Below the pieces are notes generated by a model, which saw only the letters and a list, made by a program, of their open reading frames with translations, was not told where the DNA came from and made no database searches. Below, piece after piece: positions 17,212 to 26,695 of a DNA stretch of 61,878 nucleotides. The stretch covers positions 1 through 61,878 of the forward strand of contig JAKASG010000007.1 in the NCBI GenBank assembly GCA_021828285.1, written 5' to 3'. A program made the position numbers and the translations under genes. Position 1 is the stretch's first letter. Every line of letters starts with the position of its first letter. Origin of the DNA: Acidobacteriota bacterium (GTDB lineage: Bacteria > Acidobacteriota > Terriglobia > UBA7540).

Positions 17212-17965
17212 GTTGGAGAACCTCCCGCGCCAGGCTCGCGTACTCTTCCGCCCCGGAAGAGTCGGGAGCGAAGCTGAAAATGGTTTCTTTATAGGCCGGA
17301 CTTTCTTCGAGGCGCACGTTCTTGCCGATCACGGTCTTGAAGACCTTGCCGCCGAACACCTGGCGCACTTGCTTGTGAATGTCCCGCGCCAGATTCGTGC
17401 GCTTGTCGTAAAGCGTAATCAAGACGCCGAGCAGTTGCAATTCCGGATTGGGGCGTGCGCGCACACGCTCGAGCGTTTCGAGCAGATCGTCGGTCCCTTC
17501 GAGCGCATAGTAGGACGCTTGAATGGGAACGATGAGGTGGGAAGCGGCGACCAGAGCGTTGACGGTGATGATGCCGAGCGCCGGCGGCGTATCAATCACC
17601 ACCAGGTCGAACTGCTCGCGCACGGCCGCGATCGCGTCTTTCAGGCGGAAAGGCGCGTCGAACTGGCCCACGAGCTGCGCCTCGAGCTTGGCCAGGGATA
17701 TCTTCGAGGGCGCAAGCGCGAGGTTCACGCACTTCGTCGGCTTCACCACTTCCGTCAAACCCATGCGGTGGTCGGCAAGGACGTCGTAGATGGAATTCGT
17801 GATCTCGTCGCTGGTGAAAAAGGTCAGGGTGCTATTGGCTTGAGGGTCGAGGTCAATGAGGAGCGTCCGTTTTTTCCGGAGGGCGAGAGCGGCGGCGAGA
17901 TTGATGGTGGTGGTGGTCTTGCCCACGCCGCCCTTTTGATTGGCCACCGCGATGACCGTCGTCAC
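17201..17965 (-). CDS. parA: ParA/Soj-family partition ATPase
   Basis: This 254-residue MinD/ParA-type ATPase drives chromosome segregation together with the downstream parB. It has the deviant Walker A motif KGGVGKTTTTINLA at residues 11-24, the Walker A' LLIDLDPQANST and the Walker B DLVVIDTPPALG. There is no N-terminal HTH, so it is the small chromosomal type. The end of the gene overlaps parB by 11 bp. A bifunctional-nuclease gene lies upstream on the same strand. Confidence 0.94.
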   Translation of the reverse strand: MTTVIAVANQKGGVGKTTTTINLAAALALRKKRTLLIDLDPQANSTLTFFTSDEITNSIYDVLADHRMGLTEVVKPTKCVNLALAPSKISLAKLEAQLVGQFDAPFRLKDAIAAVREQFDLVVIDTPPALGIITVNALVAASHLIVPIQASYYALEGTDDLLETLERVRARPNPELQLLGVLITLYDKRTNLARDIHKQVRQVFGGKVFKTVIGKNVRLEESPAYKETIFSFAPDSSGAEEYASLAREVLQRVS

Positions 17966-18041
17966 TCAAAACTCCGGTCGAAGCAGATTGTGTTCGAGTC
18001 GGCCGAGGGGCGGGCGAAGTGAAGACCGCGCCGCCTCGCCG

Positions 18042-18527
18042 TTACATCTTATACCGGCCGATGTCTTCATCATTCAGGTTCTCAAGCATCTTCCTCAGCT
18101 CTTCTTCATTGAACTTATCCGCTCCGGGGCCGCTGAGCTTGGAGTTCTTGAGCACTTCGTCCTTCACGTAAATGGGACAATCCACCCGCAGCGCCAGCGC
18201 GAGCGCATCGCTTGGCCTTGAGTCTATCGAGAAAGTCTCGCCTTCGCGTTCGAGCCAGATCATCGCGTAGAAAGTGTCATCCTTGAGGTCGTTCACAACA
18301 ATCCGTTTAACCTGAGTATCGAGCCCTTGCAGCACGTTCTTGAGCAAGTCATGCGTCATCGGCCGGGGCGTGGGTACTTTCTCGATTTCGAGCGCAATGG
18401 CGTTCGCTTCGTAAATGCCGACCCAGATCGGAAGAAGGGCGGTCCCCGCCAGGTCCCGCAGAATGACAATCGGCATTTGCGTGACCGGATCCATCATCAA
18501 GCCCCGAATTTTCATTTCGACATCCAT
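18042..18527 (-). CDS. Bifunctional nuclease (DUF151) family protein
   Basis: This 161-residue protein carries the BFN/DUF151 domain through most of its length: VVILRDLAGTALLPIWVGIYEANAIAL, then RPMTHDLL, then SIDSRPSDALALALRVDCPIYV. Family members are reported to have weak DNase/RNase activity, but the cellular role is poorly known. The start at 18527 has GGAAGGG upstream and is the conserved N-terminus. It overlaps no gene and lies just after miaB on the same strand, so the two are probably cotranscribed. Confidence 0.85.
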   Translation of the reverse strand: MDVEMKIRGLMMDPVTQMPIVILRDLAGTALLPIWVGIYEANAIALEIEKVPTPRPMTHDLLKNVLQGLDTQVKRIVVNDLKDDTFYAMIWLEREGETFSIDSRPSDALALALRVDCPIYVKDEVLKNSKLSGPGADKFNEEELRKMLENLNDEDIGRYKM

Positions 18528-18555
18528 AGGCCCGCCCTTCCTTGTCCGCCGAGTC

Positions 18556-19959
18556 TCAGGCGGCGCCCGCCCGCTCACCGACCAGGCTGTTCGGTCCTGC
18601 GGCGGTCACCCAAACCGCCTCGTACTGCCCCGTCCACTCGGGCACACCGGGGAAATTGACGATGTAGTTTTCCGGCGTCCTTCCAACGGCTTGGCCGAGA
18701 CGCGCGTGGAAACCCTCAACCAGAACTTCAAAAACCCGCCCGACTTTCGCCTCGTTCCGGCGCAATTGAATTTGCCTTTGCCGTTCCTGGAGAACGGCCA
18801 GTCGGCGGCTTTTTTCTGCGTCATCTACCGAGTCTTCCCAGCCGCCCGCCGCTGTTTTCGGGCGCGGAGAATATTTGAAGGAGAACACCTGATCGTAGCC
18901 AACCTCGTCCAGCAAAGAGAGCGTCTCTTCAAAATCTTCGATCGTCTCGCCGCAGAAACCCACAATGATGTCCGTCGAGATGCTAATATCACGCTTCGCG
19001 CTCCGGATGCAACCGATTTTTTCAAGATAGGCTTCGCGGGAATAGGTGCGGCCCATCCGCGCCAGAACCGCGCTCGATCCGGATTGCGCCGGCAGATGGA
19101 CGTGGTTGCAAAGCGCCGGATACGCGTCAATCGCCTGGACGATGTCCGGCGTAAAATCGCGCGGGTGCGAAGTGGTGAAACGCACGCGGCGAACGCCGGG
19201 GATTTCCGCGACGCGCGAGAGCAATTCGGCGAAGGTCAGGCGGGCGGGGGAAGGATCGCGCCAGGAGTTGACCGTCTGGCCGAGCAGTTGAATTTCCGTA
19301 AACCCTTCATCGGCCAGGCGGCGGCATTCGGCCAGAAGCGCGGCGCTCGCGCGGCTGCGTTCCGGGCCGCGCGTTTCCGGGACCACGCAAAAACTGCATC
19401 GCTTGTCGCAACCTTCGATGATTGTGACGTAAGCACGGAAGCGGTTGTCGCGGCGCGTCAGTTCCGTTTCGAAACACTCGTCGGTCGCAAGCGACAGGCC
19501 GGTCACGCGCCGGGAGCCGCTCTCAAGCTCTTCGAGCAGCGCCGGGAGCTTCGAATAGCTCGCGGAGCCGCAAACCAGGCTCACGTGCGGGGCTTGCTCG
19601 AAAATCGCGTCGCCTTCCTGCTGCGCCACGCAGCCGAGCACTCCAATCACGGGCAAGCGCGCATGACGCTGCTTTTTGAGCTGCCCAAGCCGCGAAAAGA
19701 CTTTCTGCGCCGCTTTTTCGCGGATGCTGCACGTGTTGTAAAAAATGATGTCCGCCGAGTCCACATCCTCCGCCGCGCGATAGCCGCGCGACATCATTAC
19801 GCCCGCGACTTTTTCTGAATCGTGGACGTTCATCTGACAGCCGAACGTCTCGATAAAAAATGTTCGCGCTGCGTTCTCCCGCGCAGGTTTGTCACAGCCG
19901 CCGGTCAGCGCCTCAGAACGTGAGTTCTCGCCCGGTAAAATTTGAAAGGGGTTGCTCAT
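18556..19959 (-). CDS. miaB: tRNA-2-methylthio-N6-dimethylallyladenosine synthase
   Basis: This 467-residue radical-SAM methylthiotransferase modifies A37 of tRNAs reading UNN codons. The N-terminal UPF0004 domain supplies three cysteines for the auxiliary Fe-S cluster (FGCQMN, NTCSIR, LGCVAQ). The radical-SAM CxxxCxxC is in EGCDKRCSFCVVPETRGPERSR, and a TRAM-like C-terminal domain follows (VLVEGFHARLGQAVGRT). GPERSR is the family-typical turn after the SAM cluster. A 34-residue N-terminal extension precedes the family core; an internal start is possible but lacks an ATG close to the core. Confidence 0.95.
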   Translation of the reverse strand: MSNPFQILPGENSRSEALTGGCDKPARENAARTFFIETFGCQMNVHDSEKVAGVMMSRGYRAAEDVDSADIIFYNTCSIREKAAQKVFSRLGQLKKQRHARLPVIGVLGCVAQQEGDAIFEQAPHVSLVCGSASYSKLPALLEELESGSRRVTGLSLATDECFETELTRRDNRFRAYVTIIEGCDKRCSFCVVPETRGPERSRASAALLAECRRLADEGFTEIQLLGQTVNSWRDPSPARLTFAELLSRVAEIPGVRRVRFTTSHPRDFTPDIVQAIDAYPALCNHVHLPAQSGSSAVLARMGRTYSREAYLEKIGCIRSAKRDISISTDIIVGFCGETIEDFEETLSLLDEVGYDQVFSFKYSPRPKTAAGGWEDSVDDAEKSRRLAVLQERQRQIQLRRNEAKVGRVFEVLVEGFHARLGQAVGRTPENYIVNFPGVPEWTGQYEAVWVTAAGPNSLVGERAGAA

Positions 19960-20022
19960 CGGGTTTCTCTGCCCTACGCCGCAGTATATCCCGATTCAAG
20001 CGCTTTGGGTAGCGCCGCCGCT

Positions 20023-21780
20023 TTATTTCGTCCCCTCGCCCCTAGCGGATCGCGACGCGTGCTTGAGCATGGCTGCCGCATGCTGCAGTACGGCGTCCGT
20101 GAGACGCGCGCCGGAGAGCATTCGCGCCAGTTCCTTCACGCGATCGCTCTCTTTTTCAAGGGGCTTGATTTCCGTAACCGTTCTTCCGGCGCGCTCGGAC
20201 TTTTCGACGTAGAAGTGCCGATCCGCGAAGCACGCGATCTGGGCGAGGTGCGTGACGCAAAGCACCTGCGTGGTTCGTGCGAGTTTCTGAAGCCGCGAGC
20301 CCACCGCGTCGGCGACGCTTCCGCCGATGCCGGCGTCCACTTCATCAAAAACGAAGGTTGCGGGCAAAGGGCGCGCGCCGGCTCGCCCGCGAGGCGACGC
20401 CGCTCCGCCAGCCACGGTCTTGAGCGCCAGCATGAACCGCGACAGCTCGCCGCCCGAAGCGATTTTCTCGAGCGGCCGCAAATCTTCTCCGGGATTCGGC
20501 GAAATCATGAATTCAATTTCGTCCGCGCCGCGCGGGCCGCCGCCGGATGGAACGTCTTCAGCGCCGCCTGGACGCTCCGCCGCGGCGAAGGCGACTTCAA
20601 ACCGGGATTTCTCCATTCCAAGCTGCCGCACTTCAGCGACAACCAATTTCTCGAATCGCCGTGCGGCTTCGCGGCGGCGCACGGAAAGTTCGCCCGCAGC
20701 GCGCGCGTAATCCCCGCGCGCCGCTTCAAGCGCTTTCGACGACTCTTCGCGCCGTTCGTCCGCGCGCTCGATGTCTTCAAGACCGCGGCGCGTCCGCTCG
20801 CGATATTCGATGGCCGCTTCAATCGTCCCGCCGTACTTCCGCTTCAAACGGTCGAGCAATGCAAGCCGACTTTCGATGGCGTCGAGCCGGTGCGGTTCCG
20901 CATCGAGACGTTCGAGATAATCGCGCAGGAACAAGGCGAGATCTTCCAGGCTCGTCTTTGCTTCGGTCAGCCCGGGGAGACGATTTTCGAAGCTTGCATC
21001 CCAGCGTGACAGATCTTCGACTGCCCGGCTCACCGTCGCCAGGCGCGCACAAGCCGAACCCTCATCCTCATAAAGCCGCCCGTAGGCGAGGCTCGCGGCG
21101 GCGCGAATTTTTTCCAGATTCACGAGAAGCCGTTTTTCACCCTCCAGCTTCGCGTCTTCGCCCGGCGCGAGCGCGGCGCGGTCGAGCTCCTGAAGCTCGA
21201 AGCTCATCAGGTCGATCCGCCGCAGGCGCTCCTGCTCGTCCATGCTGAGCTTTTCAACTTCCTGTTCGAGCCCGCGCCGGCGCGCGTAAAACGCGGCAAC
21301 ATCCTTCAGCGAGTCATCGGCGCCCGCGAACTGGTCGAGCAGCGCAAGCTGGGCATCGCGTGAAAAAAGCGCCACGTGCTCGCCCTGGCCGTGAACTTCA
21401 ACGAGCGCTCGCGTCAGCGGCTTGATTGCCGCAAGCGTGATGGGCTGATCATTCGCGAGCAGGCGGGTGCGCCCGCCGGAGTGAATTTCGCGGCGCAAAA
21501 TCAGCTCCGGCTCGTTTGCGCCTGCAAGTCCCGTTTCCTCCGCCCAGGCCGCCCACGGTGGCTTGCCTTCATATCGGAAAACGGCGGTGACCGTCGCCCG
21601 CTCCGATCCCGTGCGAATCACTTCGGGCGAAGCTCGTCCGCCGAGCGCGAGTCCCAACGCATCCACGATGATGGATTTTCCGGAACCGGTTTCGCCGGAA
21701 AGCAGATTGAGCCCCGCGGCGAACTCGACGCTCAGGTCGGTAATGACGGCGTAATTCTGAATGTGAATTTCCGCAAGCAT
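20023..21780 (-). CDS. recN: DNA repair protein RecN
   Basis: This 585-residue SMC-like ATPase acts in double-strand break repair. It starts MLAEIHIQNYAVITDLSVEF and has Walker A GETGSGKSIIVDALGLALGG near the N-terminus. A central coiled coil follows (about 160-360), then a C-terminal half with the signature and Walker B region (TFVFDEVDAGIGGSVADAVG). The ATG at 21780 is the conserved RecN N-terminus; the open frame extends 78 codons upstream into sequence with no RecN similarity. Length is normal. It is monocistronic and divergent from the Tol operon. Confidence 0.95.
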   Translation of the reverse strand: MLAEIHIQNYAVITDLSVEFAAGLNLLSGETGSGKSIIVDALGLALGGRASPEVIRTGSERATVTAVFRYEGKPPWAAWAEETGLAGANEPELILRREIHSGGRTRLLANDQPITLAAIKPLTRALVEVHGQGEHVALFSRDAQLALLDQFAGADDSLKDVAAFYARRRGLEQEVEKLSMDEQERLRRIDLMSFELQELDRAALAPGEDAKLEGEKRLLVNLEKIRAAASLAYGRLYEDEGSACARLATVSRAVEDLSRWDASFENRLPGLTEAKTSLEDLALFLRDYLERLDAEPHRLDAIESRLALLDRLKRKYGGTIEAAIEYRERTRRGLEDIERADERREESSKALEAARGDYARAAGELSVRRREAARRFEKLVVAEVRQLGMEKSRFEVAFAAAERPGGAEDVPSGGGPRGADEIEFMISPNPGEDLRPLEKIASGGELSRFMLALKTVAGGAASPRGRAGARPLPATFVFDEVDAGIGGSVADAVGSRLQKLARTTQVLCVTHLAQIACFADRHFYVEKSERAGRTVTEIKPLEKESDRVKELARMLSGARLTDAVLQHAAAMLKHASRSARGEGTK

Positions 21781-22095
21781 GAGCCGGAGGTCCCGAGCCG
21801 GGCCAAGTCTAGCACAAGTTGACAATTCAGGAACTCCGCGCGAGAGGCGAGAAGCTTCTCGATTCAGCCGGTTTGCATCAAAATAAATTGTGCGAGGCGG
21901 ACCTGCTTCCTCACGAAGCGCATGGAGCCGGCAAGTGTTGCGCTGGCTCCGCTCCGCGCGGCGGATGAAAGGGTCAATTCGTTGACGTGCGTTTGAAGCG
22001 TATGATACTTTCACGAGTGAGGGGCTGGCGCGCCGATCATTCTAACGGGCGATGGATGACTCGCCCTGACTGCAAAAGCTAAAGGAGGATTCCGG
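21781..22095. other. Divergent recN / tolQ intergenic region
   Basis: These 315 bp hold a good rightward promoter for the Tol operon (21982-22009) and an 80-base 5' leader. A plausible recN promoter must be near 21800-21830, but no strong -35/-10 pair was found. No gene is supported. Confidence 0.5.
21982..22009 (+). promoter_or_regulatory. Probable sigma-70 promoter of the tol-pal operon
   Basis: TTGACG (21982-21987), a 16-bp spacer and GATACT (22004-22009), with TAT immediately upstream of the -10. The predicted start is near 22016, about 80 bases before tolQ. Confidence 0.5.
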
Positions 22096-22788
22096 TTGGA
22101 CGTAGCCCTGGCGTTTCTATTCCAAAGTGTAGTTTTCCAATACATTGCAGGCACGGGCTTGGTGGCGCGAGTGGACTTGTTGGTGCTGCTGGGCTTTTCC
22201 CTTTTCTCCTGGGCGATCATTCTTCTGAAGAGCGGAAGCTTCGGCCGTATTCGGCGCCAATCGCAAAGCTTTTTACAGCTCTTCCGCTCGAGCCGCAAAC
22301 TCTCCGACATTCGCAACGCCGCCTCGACGGTGCAGGCAAGCCCGCTGCCGCAAATGTTCATGGCCGGCTATCGCGAAATCGAGACTCAGGCCGTCGTCAG
22401 CGAAAATCCCGGCAAGCCGCATTTGAAGAGCCTCGATCCGGTGCGGCGGGCGCTGCAGATTTCCGCCTCGGATGAGCTGACCCGCCTCGAGCAGTGGCTA
22501 TCCTGGCTTGCAACCACCGGCTCAGTGACGCCGTTTATCGGCCTCTTCGGAACGGTCTGGGGAATCATGGATGCGTTCCACAGCCTCGGCTTGGCGGGCG
22601 GCGCGTCCCTGCGCAGCGTGGGGCCGGGCATTTCCGAGGCGCTCATCACCACCGCGGCGGGCCTGGTCGCCGCCGTTCCAGCCGTCATTGCCTACAACCA
22701 ATTCATTCAGCGCGTCAAGGAATTCGGCGCGCTGATGGATGGGTTCGCGCTCGAATTTCTGAATATGACCGAACGGCATTTCATGTAG
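22096..22788 (+). CDS. tolQ: TolQ/ExbB/MotA-family proton channel subunit
   Basis: This 230-residue inner-membrane protein would form, with TolR, the proton-driven motor of the Tol-Pal envelope system. It has the family's three membrane helices, at about 12-40, 133-160 and 178-200. The last two carry ATTGSVTPFIGLFGTVWGIM and ITTAAGLVAAVPAVIAYN, the conserved TolQ/ExbB segments. The start is TTG at 22096, chosen because a near-perfect AAAGGAGG lies 7 bases upstream. It is the first gene of tolQ-tolR-tolA-tolB-pal-cpoB. Confidence 0.9.
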   Translation: MDVALAFLFQSVVFQYIAGTGLVARVDLLVLLGFSLFSWAIILLKSGSFGRIRRQSQSFLQLFRSSRKLSDIRNAASTVQASPLPQMFMAGYREIETQAVVSENPGKPHLKSLDPVRRALQISASDELTRLEQWLSWLATTGSVTPFIGLFGTVWGIMDAFHSLGLAGGASLRSVGPGISEALITTAAGLVAAVPAVIAYNQFIQRVKEFGALMDGFALEFLNMTERHFM

Positions 22789-22906
22789 AAGCAGAAGGAC
22801 CGGAGGCCGCAGCCGCTTCCCGGTCCGCGCATAAAAAGCGCCCCTGGCGCCGATGAACGAATCGCGTCGAGGGGCGCTCCGCGCAACGTTTGATGGGAGG
22901 TGCGCG

Positions 22907-23326
22907 ATGGCTTTCACAACACCGCAGGGCCGGACGCAATCTTCGCTTTCGGAAATCAACATCACTCCTTTCGTGGACGTGATGCTGGTGCTGCTCGTGA
23001 TCTTCATGCTCACGGCGCCGATCCTGCAGACCGGAATTGAAGTGACGCTGCCCAAGACCCACACGGTCAAAGTGGTCACCCACGAAAGAGTCGTCGTAAC
23101 CATTGACAAGCGGCAAACCATTTATGTGGGCAACCATGCGGTTAATATTCACCTTTTGGGCAAGGAAGTTCGCGCACGCCTCAAGGGCGATGCATCGGCG
23201 CCCGTTTACATCCGCTGCGATGTCGCGGTGCCGTTCGGTTCTTTTGCGATGGTGATGGACGCTTTGAAGCAGGCGAAGCTCGACAACATTGATATCGTGA
23301 CCGAACCTTTGCGAACCAAGGGATAG
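22907..23326 (+). CDS. tolR: TolR/ExbD-family protein
   Basis: This 139-residue protein pairs with TolQ. It has one membrane helix (about 18-38) preceded by LSEINITPFVDVMLVLLVIF. The aspartate in FVDVMLVLL is the conserved proton-path residue. The periplasmic domain follows with the typical ExbD pattern. ATG at 22907 was chosen because GGGAGG lies 7 bases upstream; the longer frame starting 54 bases earlier has no ribosome site. Confidence 0.92.
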   Translation: MAFTTPQGRTQSSLSEINITPFVDVMLVLLVIFMLTAPILQTGIEVTLPKTHTVKVVTHERVVVTIDKRQTIYVGNHAVNIHLLGKEVRARLKGDASAPVYIRCDVAVPFGSFAMVMDALKQAKLDNIDIVTEPLRTKG

Positions 23327-23376
23327 CCGCAAGCTTTTGCGCTTCGGGTTGAACCGCGAAGCGTAACTGAATTCCG

Positions 23377-24174
23377 ATGGGCGCGTACACACTCCCGAAT
23401 CCTCGAACCCGCCGCGAGAGCCTGCGAAGCCCGATGCTCGTTTCGATCGCTCTCCACGCCTCCTTATTCATCGGCATCGCCGTCTATTCACTGCTCGGAG
23501 TGGGACACGGTGCGGGTTGGGGATCGGATTGGAATTCGGGAGGAGTGATCCACGTCAAAACCGTCGCTTCGCTGCCGGGCATTCCTTTGCCGGCTCCAGC
23601 CGTCACCTCTCCCAATACGGTGCATGTCGAAAATCCAGGCCTTTATAAGGCAAAACCCGAGCCGAGGCCGAAGCCCGTCAAAGAGGCGGTGACGATTCCG
23701 AAATTCAAGGAATCCGTGAACCACGTGCGGCCGCTGCGCGCCAATCCGCGGATCCAGAAGCAGCCGTTCATTCCGCCGGCGAACGCAATTCCCTTCGGGC
23801 AGGGTGGAAACCCGCTGATGAATTACAGCCCTGTGATTGCCCAAGGAGGCCAGGGCGGTCTCGCGTTCGGCGACAACAGCTTCGGCGTGCGCTACGGCTG
23901 GTACGTCCAGGCCGTCCGCAGCCGCATCAGCAGCAACTGGCTGACCACCATGATCAGCCCCAACATCCTGAGCGCGCCTCGCGTTTACGTGGATTTCGAT
24001 ATTCTGCGCGACGGAACGATCGTCAACGCACGAGTCACCCAATCGAGCGGCATCGCGGAAGTGGATCGGGCGGCGCTGCGAGCCGTGGTTGCCTCAAGCC
24101 CGCTCGGACCGCTTCCCCCGGGCTATTCGGGAAACAAAGTGTCGGTGGAATTTTATTTCGATTTTCATCGGTAG
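23377..24174 (+). CDS. TonB/TolA-like energy-transducing protein
   Basis: This 265-residue protein takes the TolA place in the operon. It has a short cytoplasmic N-terminus, one membrane helix (about 19-41) and a proline/lysine linker (AKPEPRPKPVKEAVTIPKF). The C-terminal TonB-type domain (about 170-265) includes SRISSNWLTTMISPN, the YVDFDILRDGTIVNARVTQS strand pair and VDRAALRAVVASSPLGPLP. It lacks the long alanine-rich coiled coil of E. coli TolA and is closer to TonB in layout. It would link the TolQR motor to outer-membrane partners such as TolB or Pal. Confidence 0.85.
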   Translation: MGAYTLPNPRTRRESLRSPMLVSIALHASLFIGIAVYSLLGVGHGAGWGSDWNSGGVIHVKTVASLPGIPLPAPAVTSPNTVHVENPGLYKAKPEPRPKPVKEAVTIPKFKESVNHVRPLRANPRIQKQPFIPPANAIPFGQGGNPLMNYSPVIAQGGQGGLAFGDNSFGVRYGWYVQAVRSRISSNWLTTMISPNILSAPRVYVDFDILRDGTIVNARVTQSSGIAEVDRAALRAVVASSPLGPLPPGYSGNKVSVEFYFDFHR

Positions 24175-24248
24175 GTTTCCGTAAGACATCATTTTGAGCT
24201 TGCCCCGCATCTCTCGTTAAGAGGATTCGGTCGGTAAAGGCCTCATCA

Positions 24249-25583
24249 ATGCAGAAAAAAACTCTTGGGACCGCCCTCATGGCGCTTTTAGGGACGACGC
24301 TGATTCGAGTTCCTTCCCTGAGCGCGCAGCAATGGTTTCGGACGGGCATCAACCTCTCGACGGCGAAGCTCCGCATGGCGGTCACTCAATTCCCTCCGCA
24401 ATCGGTGGATGAGCAACTCGTCTCGCTGACGAACACTTTCAACGACGTTCTGTGGAACGACCTCGGCGATTCGGGAATATTTGAAATGGTCAGCCGAAGC
24501 TATTACCCGCTCAAAATCCCGGCTCGGCCGGCCGATGTGGATTTCAACGCATGGGCGAATCCTCCCGTCTCGGCGCAATTCCTGGTTTTTGGACACACCG
24601 CAATCGTCAATGGACACCTGGTCATCACCGGGCGCCTTTTCGACGTCAAGGATACGAGCGCCCCGATGGTCCTCGGCAAGCGTTACGTCGCCGCCCTCGA
24701 TACGATCTCCGCGCGCGATGCCGCCCATCGCTTTGCCGACGAGATCATTCAAATGCTCGGCGGCGGAATTCCCGGAATCTGCCTCACGCACATTGCCTTC
24801 GTCAGCAACCGAACGGGAAGCCCTGAAATCTGGACGATGGATTATGATGGCGCCGACAAGCGCCAGATTACGAATGAGCATTCGCTCAGCCTGACGCCCG
24901 CGTGGTCGCCCGACGGCCAGAAAATCGCCTTCACCAGCTATGCGCATGGCGGACCTGAAATCCAAATCTACTCGTTGCTGAGTAACCGCTATCTTCCCTT
25001 CCCGCGCTTCGCGGGAACCAATGCGACGCCTGCCTTTTCGCCCGGCGGGAAAAGGATCGCTTTCAGCTCCAGTATGAGCGGCGACCCGGAAATCTATATC
25101 GCCAACTCCAACGGCTCGAATCTCCGCCGTCTGACGTTTACTCCGAGCGTCAACATCGCGCCAGCGTGGAATCCGAAAACCGGAAATGAAATCGCCTTCG
25201 TCTCCGACCGTTCCGGTTCTCCGCAAATCTACATCATGTCCTCCGACGGCACGAACGTGCGGGAACTGACGACGAAAGGCGGCTTTGTGGATGAGCCGTC
25301 GTGGTCGCCGAACGGCCTCTTTCTGGCCTTCACTTGGCGCGTGACGGAAACCGGAACATATGATATCTATGTCGCGGAAATCGCCACGGGGAATATCATT
25401 CAGTTGACCGAGAACGAAGGCCGCAACGAGCATCCCTCGTGGTCGCCGGACGGACGCCACATCGTTTTCGAATCTACTCGCTCCGGGCGCCGGCAGGTCT
25501 GGACGATGCTTGCCGACGGCTCCGATCCGAAGCAGTTGACGCACAAGGGTCACAACTGGGACCCCTCATGGTCGAATCAGTAA
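24249..25583 (+). CDS. tolB: Tol-Pal system beta-propeller protein TolB
   Basis: This 444-residue periplasmic protein has a signal peptide (about 1-26), an N-terminal alpha/beta domain and a C-terminal six-bladed propeller of WD40-like (PD40) repeats. The repeats carry the recurrent pattern SPDGQKIAF, SPGGKRIAF and SPDGRHIVFES, with paired W/P-W-S turns. TolB binds Pal and links it to the inner-membrane motor. Length is close to the family norm. It lies between the tolA-like gene and pal. Confidence 0.93.
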   Translation: MQKKTLGTALMALLGTTLIRVPSLSAQQWFRTGINLSTAKLRMAVTQFPPQSVDEQLVSLTNTFNDVLWNDLGDSGIFEMVSRSYYPLKIPARPADVDFNAWANPPVSAQFLVFGHTAIVNGHLVITGRLFDVKDTSAPMVLGKRYVAALDTISARDAAHRFADEIIQMLGGGIPGICLTHIAFVSNRTGSPEIWTMDYDGADKRQITNEHSLSLTPAWSPDGQKIAFTSYAHGGPEIQIYSLLSNRYLPFPRFAGTNATPAFSPGGKRIAFSSSMSGDPEIYIANSNGSNLRRLTFTPSVNIAPAWNPKTGNEIAFVSDRSGSPQIYIMSSDGTNVRELTTKGGFVDEPSWSPNGLFLAFTWRVTETGTYDIYVAEIATGNIIQLTENEGRNEHPSWSPDGRHIVFESTRSGRRQVWTMLADGSDPKQLTHKGHNWDPSWSNQ

Positions 25584-25794
25584 TGCGTCAATGTCACCCA
25601 TGAGCAATTCGAATGAAGGGCGTGCTTGCACGCCGCGCTCCGATTCTGTTATCATTCGCTTCTTGCGTGGTTGGGCCTTTTCCGGATCCGGGGCGAAGAA
25701 AACCGGACCGGCGAAAAGCTGTGACCGAGAACGACAACCCGGAATCGCTTCCCTTTTACCATCCGAATTATCGCAACATCCAAGGAGAAAAAGC

Positions 25795-26556
25795 ATGAGC
25801 GTAAGTCGAAAAGGGGTCCTTACAGCCTCAGCTATTTTAGCGACTCTTATCTTTGCGTCGTGCCATAAGCACCCGCCGGTTGTGAAAGCGCCCGCGGCGG
25901 CCCCCACCGTGCCGCCCACCGTGACGCTCACGGCCCAGCCGAGTACGGTCCAACAAGGCCAATCGGTCACGCTCAGTTGGTCGTCCGAAAACGCCACAAG
26001 CCTTGACCTTGAACCGGCAGTCGGCAAGGTTCAGGCAAACGGCTCGACGGCGGTTACTGCCGATCAATCCACAACCTATACGCTGACGGCGACAGGTCCC
26101 GGAGGGTCGCGCACAGCCTCCGCGCGAGTGACGGTCACCGTCCCGCCACCGGCCGCCTCATCAACCACTTCCACCTCGCCAAGCGTCAGTGAATCAACCC
26201 TCGAATCGGAATTCCAGGTAGGCGTCAAAGATGCGTTCTTTGATACCAACAGCTCCACGATCCGAGCCGACGCACAGTCGGCCCTCACGCAAGACGCGCG
26301 GTTTTTCAACGCGCATCCGAATATCAATTTCACGATTGAGGGCCATTGCGATGAGCGCGGCAGCGAGGAATACAACCTCGGCCTGGGCGACCGTCGCGCC
26401 AACGCCGCCAAGCAATATCTGGTCGCGCTGGGCGTGAGCGCCGACCGAATCACGACCATCAGCTACGGCAAGGATCGTCCGTTCTGCACCGAGCACACCG
26501 AAGAGTGCTGGCAGTTGAACCGCCGCGCGCATTTCGTGCTGGGCAGCGAGCGATAG
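25795..26556 (+). CDS. pal: Peptidoglycan-associated lipoprotein with an Ig-like insertion
   Basis: This 253-residue outer-membrane lipoprotein has lipobox FASC (Cys23). The C-terminal OmpA domain (about 140-253) carries the peptidoglycan-binding pattern FTIEGHCDERGSEEYNLGLG and NRRAHFV. Between them sits an Ig/PKD-like domain (about 42-108: VTLTAQPSTVQQGQSVTLSW, TTYTLTATGPGG), which classic Pal proteins lack. The start at 25795 has AAGGAGA 7 bases upstream; a longer frame from 25591 has no signal peptide. Context (tolB before, cpoB after) confirms the Pal assignment. Confidence 0.93.
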   Translation: MSVSRKGVLTASAILATLIFASCHKHPPVVKAPAAAPTVPPTVTLTAQPSTVQQGQSVTLSWSSENATSLDLEPAVGKVQANGSTAVTADQSTTYTLTATGPGGSRTASARVTVTVPPPAASSTTSTSPSVSESTLESEFQVGVKDAFFDTNSSTIRADAQSALTQDARFFNAHPNINFTIEGHCDERGSEEYNLGLGDRRANAAKQYLVALGVSADRITTISYGKDRPFCTEHTEECWQLNRRAHFVLGSER

Positions 26557-26695
26557 GCCGGCGTTGCAAGCATTTCTTTGGGCGCGGGGCGGGCGCGTGA
26601 GCCTGAATTCAGCCGGATTCGCGTGCTGGCAATCGGCTCCGGAATCCGGTACACTGTCTATGAGTTTGAGACCAATGTCGGAGGTTCATTCCCCC

